NCBI RefSeq assembly: GCF_003073045.1
Contig: NC_037590.1
Coordinates: forward strand, 36,510,751-36,574,750
Source: Pomacea canaliculata
Taxonomy: Eukaryota; Mollusca; Gastropoda; Architaenioglossa; Ampullariidae
Direction of reading: 5' to 3'
Length of the DNA: 64,000 nucleotides
Below, in pieces: positions 48,601 through 64,000 of this stretch. The number at the start of each line of letters is the position of its first letter. Positions within the stretch are counted from its first letter, which is position 1. Both the position numbers and the translations under genes were made by a program. The notes beneath the pieces are model-generated. The model saw nothing but the letters and a program-made list of their open reading frames with translations, had not been told where the DNA came from and ran no database searches.

Positions 48601-49433
48601 TTTTGCAGTGTATTAATATGTGTATTTGTCACTCATCAATATTTAAGTTTGTGGCTAATTTATGCTTCAACAACTTGCATAACATTAAAAGCTTAATTGT
48701 AAAGCAGTCAGCAGTTGTGTTGGTGTGTGTGTGGGTTTTTTTTTCTGAGATGCTGACTTTTAAAACTCTAGTACGTGAGTGGGAGCGGGGTCTCTGCTCA
48801 ATATCACAATTTTCTTGCTAGGTATGGCTGTTAATCAGCCTGTGCCGCAAATTAAAATCAGTAGTCCAATCACGAATTGGAGGTGGGTGGACAACACCTG
48901 TTATGTTGATTGAACTGTTCATATCCATGTACTTATGAATTAACTCTTTTGGTACCACTCCCATGCAGAAACATAAGGTAAAATACACTGAAGGGGTTAA
49001 AATTTATTTCCTAGTACACTGGTGTCTATATAAAAAGAGCTCACAGTCTGTGTTAATCTGCATGTGACTTGGCTGTGGAGCAGCAGCTTTGGCCAGTTTC
49101 TAATTTCTAATTTATCTTTAAAAAAAAAAAAAGAAAGACTTAAGAGAAAGAAATCTTTACACCACTACAGACAGGTCTTTGCAGTTAAAGGAAATCACTA
49201 TGTCCGGAGCTCACTACACTCAAGCTTTGTCAAAGGTAAACTTATTTTACCTTGTTTTTGTTTTCACTGGTTTCTTTGTGCTAGACCAGCCTGAATATAG
49301 GAATATCCAGTGAAAAGCATTTGCTTACAATTTCTTGTTTATCCTCCAAACAGTTATCGAGGTAAATGGAAACAAAACATTTCAAGCAAATACTTCTCAG
49401 AGAGACAAACATAAAATCCCAGAAGAAGCATAA
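45698..49433 (+). CDS. Tentative small spliced gene divergent from MINPP1, unidentified
   Basis: Starting 290 bases from the MINPP1 ATG on the other strand, an ATG opens MSCESGENASNPH followed by a good donor (CAT|GTAAGC). A chain of plausible exons, 45698-45736, 46505-46590, 49171-49235, 49354-49433, joins in frame to 89 codons and a TAA. Pieces are QDVSNDEFPAVE, QVFAVKGNHYVRSSLHSSF and IEVNGNKTFQANTSQ. The second exon may instead end after VE (GAA|GTAATG) with another exon intervening. A competing terminal exon at 47767-47935 also looks protein-like (FLEETIIINQNISGRKVEQ). I recognise no family. The first exon is the best supported part; the rest is inference from splice signals and phase. 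Confidence 0.3.
47940..49060. other. No recognisable feature
   Basis: AT-rich sequence with short ORFs; a poly(A) run near 48437-48449 and T runs near 48737. It is either intron of the tentative gene at 45.7-49.4 kb or intergenic. Confidence 0.4.
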
Positions 49434-49788
49434 AAAGTTGTTTGGACTTTCCAGAATTTGTTTAAAGGAGAGTTGAATTGTTGAATGCTATTTTCAAATA
49501 GTCTTCAAAAGGTTCTTCTTCAGAAGATTCGGAGAATGTAATTGCACTTAGCTCATTGAGTTGTCGTGCTACAGACCTACCCTGTCTTCTAATAATTCGG
49601 CAGGGATGGGAGACCATTTTTTTTAAATTATAACTTTTCTTGAGCTTATTCTGTAGCTATCAAATCAGGCTTGCTCTTGCACACTGTGTTTACTGGCTTC
49701 CTGCATTATTAATTTTTGTATCAACATCTGCTTTGATATTTTCTCATGTAAGTAAAAACTGGACTAATGTGCTTGACACCATTTACAC

Positions 49789-49990
49789 CAGCGGTTCTCA
49801 ACCTTTTACTTGTGACGCCCCCCTGAAGAACAAAGGTACGTCCGCGCGCCTCCCTTAGCCAGCAATGTAAGCTAATTTCACGAATACCGGTATAAGAAAC
49901 TTTAAAGAAATGACCACCTTCGCGCCCCCCTGGTAAGCACGTCGCCGCCCCCCCTCCCCCCAGGCGCGCCCCACAGGTTGAGAACCGCTG
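49789..49990. mobile_element. hAT-type MITE, 202 bp, with perfect 8-bp target-site duplication
   Basis: The element begins CAGCGGTTCTCAACC and ends GGTTGAGAACCGCTG, a perfect 15-bp terminal inverted repeat of the CAG-GGTTCTCAA type known from hAT (Charlie/MER5-like) elements. It is flanked on both sides by ATTTACAC (49781-49788 and 49991-49998), the 8-bp duplication expected of hAT insertion. The interior is GC-rich (runs of C at both sides) and has no ORF, so it is non-autonomous. Perfect ends and duplication suggest a fairly recent insertion. Confidence 0.93.
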
Positions 49991-49999
49991 ATTTACACC

Positions 50000-52900
50000 T
50001 TCCTGCATGAATGATTCTGCATCCGCAACTGCCTTGGTACTTTCTCATATAAAGAAATTCAACTTCTGTCTTTGATACCATTTTAGTGAGACTCTAAACA
50101 TCTAACCGGGAAATCAAATTTCTCCTTGGGGAGATGGTGATTAATGAATGAAAACAAATTTCACTGCTCACATGTCTTCAAGCATGACACAAACGCACTC
50201 TTTGTAAGCAGCTTACATTTTGCATCCAGTGATAGAAGCGGATTATCTTTCAAAAAAAAAAAAAAGCATTTTACGCCTCATTTCCACTTTTAATTTTGTT
50301 AAAAAAAGTGCGGAATCTAAAATTAACTTTCATTCAGAGTCAGTTTGGTATTTAGTCAGAATCAACAAGTGGATGCTGCGTTCTTTCAAAATTTAAAATA
50401 ATTCACAAACGTTAGCTTGGTTTTATAGCTTTACTCATTACTGTTCTGGTGAAGCATATGACAAAGACATCATGACAGTTAGTGTAGTCGTCTGTTTTAA
50501 AACACATGTTACCTTAGCTAATGAATCAACAAGGGAAAAAAGTACTTCATCAAAACGTAGACCTTGAAAGTGGTGAGACTAACACAAGCTACCAAGTGTT
50601 GTACGGATGCCGTAAGACAAGTCGGGGGAGGGTTTGGCTACGTGTCCGTGCACAGGCAAATATTTCAGACGCTCGTTGTTTTCAAATTCCGTAGCAAGTG
50701 TCCACGTCGGGAGAGCCGTTAATCCTCGTGTTTGAGGCGCTCCTATGCATGAACAGGAAATGAGGAACACGCGTTGTTCATGCCGCGTTTACAACTTGTG
50801 GCCCTAGACGTGGACGTGAATCTAAGCCTGTAGCTGTCATTTGCTACACATCATTGTACATGTATATATATCATTAGAGAAGGAAATTGGGATGTGTGTA
50901 TATATTTAATGCTTTATGGATTTTACTTTCCACGGATGAGCGAATTTATGTGTAGAGAGATATAAGAATATATCTAATTTATGTGTGTATATATTTGATA
51001 CTATTTAAGTTTTAAGCTATGCGGATAACAATTTTTAAACATCTCAGTACCCTAGAAAGGAGGAAAAAAATAAAATGAAGGTATTTTGGTTTTATGGTAC
51101 GCTACTGATCATATACTGTGGAAAGGAAGTGGGATGGGGGAAGGTCGTCGTGATGTCTTTGCTGTCCCGTTGTTCTGGCGGATAACAGCAGCTATAAAGT
51201 GACCACACGTCCGATTTTGACCGCTTGTCCCGTCTGCTCATAAAATGTCTCGTTTTCATTTAAAAACTCGATCAATGCCCCACTGGTATTTACAAATCTG
51301 AGTACCGTATATTGATTCATATCCGTGCCTTTGGGTTTGGCTTTTGCCCATCGCAGTTTGATTAATAATGTCAAATTTGTCTCCTTTAATTACCGCCTTT
51401 CTGGGTCTTCCCTCTTCCCCCACCGCTTTTTTTTTTTTTGCGCTCGATCTTTGTCGGTGACGACACCATGATCGGCACGTGTCCCGGTATCGCTCCAGAA
51501 ACCTCTGGTCACCCTTAACTCTAGCATTTAAATTAATGAACACCGCTCAGTCTCTCATTGCTGTCCGAAACATGCGCTCTGATATGCGTGCTGTTGCTGT
51601 CCTAGCGGTGCGTTCCCTGTCGCCTCTCATGACGCAGGGGCTTTGCCAACACTCTCCCAACCTCCCAGTGTTTTTTTAAAACCCTTCTAACGCATTCTCT
51701 AGCAGCTCTGACATTAGCGTGTCCATCGTCTAGTGACATTTACGTGGTGGCAGTGCATTTTGGATGAGCGGTGTAACTAGAAGACTGACGTGACGATGGC
51801 GAAAACTAATGTCACGCCATTTCTGTGACGTCAACAACGTGCAACACAATCGTACTGACCCCTAACGGTCGCTGTCGGTAGGGGGAGCATGTAGCCATAT
51901 TTCGTAATGTAACTTCCCGTGTGCACTGTTTTTGAACTCGCACATTTTAGGTTTGCGACTAAAGCTGGTATAGCACTCCAAGCTGTTGCTCTTTTTTCAC
52001 TACTATCTCTCCAGCTTTCTTTTCTTTATGAATCCCCCCCCCACCGGCTCTCTCTCTCCCGATGTGTTTGCGTGTGTGTGACACGGAAGGGGGGCCTCAG
52101 GCATGTGCAAACTGTGCATCTGTACATACACTTCCTCCACAAAACTACAGTCAAGGCCGTTCTTAACCGGGCAAAGTGCCGAAGCATCAGACCTCCGAAG
52201 TAATGTTAATTTGTGAACAAGTTTAAACTTGTCACATTGACCTGAGTTCAACGTCCCGATCCTCTGTGATCTTCACACTCAAGATCGCCAAACTTGGTCA
52301 AATGCTCGACGACATTAGCCTGGTTAAGAAGGGTCTTTTTTGCGATCGTTCCGCCGAGTAATGCCAGCATGTGACCATAGATTAGTCTCGTGTCTGGCTT
52401 CCAACGTTCTTGCTTTGTCTACAAGATGTTACCTTGCAGTGTCTGCGACCGTGACACGCGAAGTGCTTCCCCGACTTTCGCAGTTACCCCATATTGTGAC
52501 CTGTGCGGGCGAAGTATATCGGGTAGCAGTTGAAAACTGAGAGGGCATGATAGTGTTACAGTTTTTTTTTTTTTTTTTTTTTTTGCTAATGTCCCTGATA
52601 AACGTGATAGTACTGTTTCTGACCCTTGTCAAGGGACTTTGGTGTCTGATTACTGTTAAGTGACGAAACATTTTTTTCATTTATTTATTTTAATCTCAGT
52701 TCAGAAATTCTGAATCACACTTTTATATAAAAGCGTCTCATGGCAGCGAAACTCTCAAGCGAAGATTGCTTTGTCATTCAGCAGGTTGTCAAAGGAGTGC
52801 GTGCATTTCAAATGCAGAAATTTTGCCTGCCTTGAGTCCTACAAAGGTATGTTTGTTTTGTCGAGGAAGCTTAGGCCATGCTCTGGGATCTTGAACTCAA

Positions 52901-55300
52901 GAAGTAGGGTGTTGAAGCCTCGTTTGGATGTACCTTTGTAGATTAGATTGACCGCTTGATTGCACACTTCAGCCAGTTTGGTACACAAAAACCTAGCAAA
53001 TATCTCAAAATGTGTAAAACATGCATACACTTTAGAGAAATTGTAAAAAAACAAACAAGCCAACAACCCCAAAATAATAATGGTTTTGGGTTTGGCCTAA
53101 AATGAATTATCTCTCGGTAAGTTTATGGTGTAATGAAGATATAAAAGGGCATCAGAAAATTTTATCAGCATGTTGGGTGGTAGATAAAATCTCTAGACAT
53201 GTGCATAGCGCGCAAGGGGGTGGGTCGGGCGCTTGTTGGTTCACACACTTGACACAGAAACCCACTTGTTGTAGATAACTCTTATACACCTATGTGTCAG
53301 GGGTTACATAAAGTTAGTCTTTTTTAACTTCATTTGAAATCGCACGAGTAAATACTGGATTTGTAAGCATTTAAAAATGATTGTGATGAAAGTTGTGTCC
53401 CTCTTGCATCAGAAAAAAACCTTTAAAGAGAAACATGAGATTAGAATGGTTGCAGTCTTAGCACTGACACAACCGTTGAAAATAGAATTGTACACAAAAA
53501 TTGATACACATATTATGCCAAACCTATCGACGTATTCAATAATATGAAAAAAAACCCTTATGACAAGAGTATTAGAACGCTTGTCAATATACATGTTGCC
53601 TTTAACTGGTCGTTGTATGGAACGACTTTTATCGCTTCAGCACAGGATTGTAGAAACTGTATCTTGACACTTGAGACTGATCTTCATAGTGACAGGTGGT
53701 GTCAAAGTGAACACCTCATGACTAGTATAAATGCAGGTAACATGTACGTGCATTTACGGTCATTCCATGGCATGCGTACTTCTATGTAATTGCTCCTGTT
53801 CGATGCCAAAGTCAAAGTAAACGAACATCAATTGGTACTTGTATAACACGGCGTCTTCGCTTCTTGATGATTTAATATAAAGACAAAGGTGCCAGGTCTC
53901 AGTGAAAATAAAAAGACGCGTAAAAACAGGTGGCACACACAAGAAGAGGTGGTCCACCGTGCCAAGCCAACGTGGCCTAACTGCAGAAATATCGACCTGT
54001 GTTCAATGAGGCGTCTTGTGCCTTGGAGATATATTTCAGTCGCAGCTTGTCGCCTCGTTCCGTTTGAAGAAAAAACAAAATTAAAAAATCTGTTGCGTGT
54101 GCATCAAGTAGATATGAGGAAAAACAATCTGTTTACTGTTTTTTTAAAGCCTTCTTACTGGCTTCAAGTGGTTGACTGTCATTATTGCTTGCATGTTAGT
54201 TCGATTGTGTTTTGCAATATCAGCACATACACAGCAGCACGGCCAGTAAATAGTGAACAGTTTCCATGTCCATAGAAAATACTTGTGGCGAAGAAGAGGT
54301 CCGATCACTAGAGCCAGGATCATGAGACTTCGTTGGCATAAAATAATTTGTTTTCCACTTAAAAAAAACACTGATTCACGCTGTCCCCCTCCCCTAATCA
54401 GTCTCTCCCCTCTCCTCCCTTATTCCTTTTATCCGTCTGTTGCTTTTCTTTTAAGCTTGTGTATTTATGCACGCCTACCTGTTCATGTGGACTCCATTTA
54501 CCTTCAGAACGGAAGCTCCTGTCGGGACTTCAAAGGCCAACAATTACATCGCTGAGCTGCCAGTGATCTCTCTAGTTTCCATTTTACAAATTTATATTCT
54601 AGTTAGGAAGAATTGGAAGAAGTGACTGAAAGTGGACCCACCACGCGCACAGCTGTTTAAAATAAATGCATGAGTTGTCACCAGCGTCAGCTACATTCAG
54701 TGACAGAGAGCGTTTTACGGCTGCACGTAGCCAGATGATGCTCCGATCGCCTATCAAAATTCGATTAACTGTCATCTCAAATCTGTAAGCCTCGGGCTCA
54801 GACCACAGCCGTTTATGTATTTAAGAAAAATAAGTGCGGTCATTAACATTAATGATGTTTAACGAGAGTCCCTCACACTTCCACACATGTCTTGCTTCTT
54901 TGCATTAGTTGCTGATGACATAAAACACCAATTTCCAACACCCTACTTACCTTCTCACTTCCACGTGTCCAAATCCCTGGTGGAGAAGTAATGCAAAAGT
55001 GAGAGCGTGTAAATGAACTTGCGTGTGTGAGTTTGCATGTTGTTAATTCTCCTCCCTCTTAACTAGCACCAAGGTAGAACAGTGTTACACATTTCTACCT
55101 TCCATTTTTTTATTTTTAAGTCGAGCGCTGCGACGTTCTAGTTTCTTACCTCACGCAATAGGTGCAGGGTAGTGACGAGGGTTTTATTTTTTTGTTAAGT
55201 CAGAATCGTTGACGAGTGGAGGCCCACCTTTTCCTCGCTTCCCGATTGGCGGAATCGGGGTTGAGAGCGCGGGGCTGACGGGCATGCACTCTATTTATTG
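50000..55300. other. Intergenic/upstream of PAPSS, no gene recognised
   Basis: Only short ORFs without domain-like content. A T tract of about 23 bases lies at 52562-52584 and another near 51428-51440. The PAPSS promoter should lie in the right end; I could not identify a TATA box. Confidence 0.5.
52562..52584. repeat. Poly(T) tract
   Basis: About 23 consecutive T bases, no attached element recognised. Confidence 0.75.
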
Positions 55301-55426
55301 ACGGGCAGTGAGCCTCGCAGCACGTATCACGCTGTGGGCAAGTCTGGCTAACGTTTATCATCCCCAGCTCCGCCAGTGTCCTCACTGCCTTAGCTCTGTA
55401 CTAGCAAACCACGGGCTAGCGGCGTC

Positions 55427-64000
<8,574 letters not shown>

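Noticed and set aside
51192-51543. Overlapping minus-strand ORFs with a Lys run
   Set aside because: The Lys run is a translated poly(T) tract, and the rest has no family resemblance I can support.
53889-54275. 128-codon plus-strand ORF
   Set aside because: No recognisable motif, no splice context, and a composition like translated non-coding DNA.

Overview
This window is animal nuclear DNA. It is AT-rich and gene-sparse, with genes broken into many short GT-AG exons separated by introns of a few hundred bases to several kilobases. It also carries tRNA-derived SINEs, decayed LINEs and small DNA transposons. The gene content and the look of the LINE and SINE families suggest a lophotrochozoan, most likely a gastropod mollusc. 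That placement is inferred; I could not run a search.

Layout. (1) 1-2964, minus strand: the first five coding exons of CFAP52 (WDR16), a WD40 axonemal protein; the gene continues off the left edge. (2) 6207-14621, plus strand: a complete FOXK-type transcription factor (FHA domain plus forkhead domain). Its eight coding exons join in frame to 639 codons. Intron 2 holds a dead LINE. (3) 14.6-23.2 kb: probable FOXK 3' UTR, then repeat-rich intergenic DNA. (4) 23338-27275, minus strand: a PLP-dependent alanine racemase with nine coding exons; only the extreme N-terminus is unresolved. An inverted, decayed copy of its eighth exon and flanking introns lies at 29.8-30.3 kb. (5) 30909-33426, minus strand: a membrane-anchored JmjC/cupin-8 type oxygenase in four recognised exons. 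(6) 33.5-41.9 kb: no confident gene, but several local duplications and repeats and one unexplained exon-like ORF. (7) 41996-45408, minus strand: MINPP1 (multiple inositol polyphosphate phosphatase) ending in KDEL. (8) 45698-49433, plus strand: a tentative small gene divergent from MINPP1. (9) 55427 to the right edge, plus strand: the first three coding exons of PAPSS (PAPS synthase), covering most of the APS kinase domain.

The genes look like ordinary, unrelated metazoan housekeeping and metabolic loci. I see no cluster working as one system. The points that most deserve a second look are the alanine racemase with its inverted partial duplicate, a one-base phase conflict between MINPP1 exons 1 and 2, a hAT-type MITE with a perfect 8-bp target duplication, an intron-trapped exon-like segment in FOXK, and the orphan ORF at 39.1-39.35 kb.
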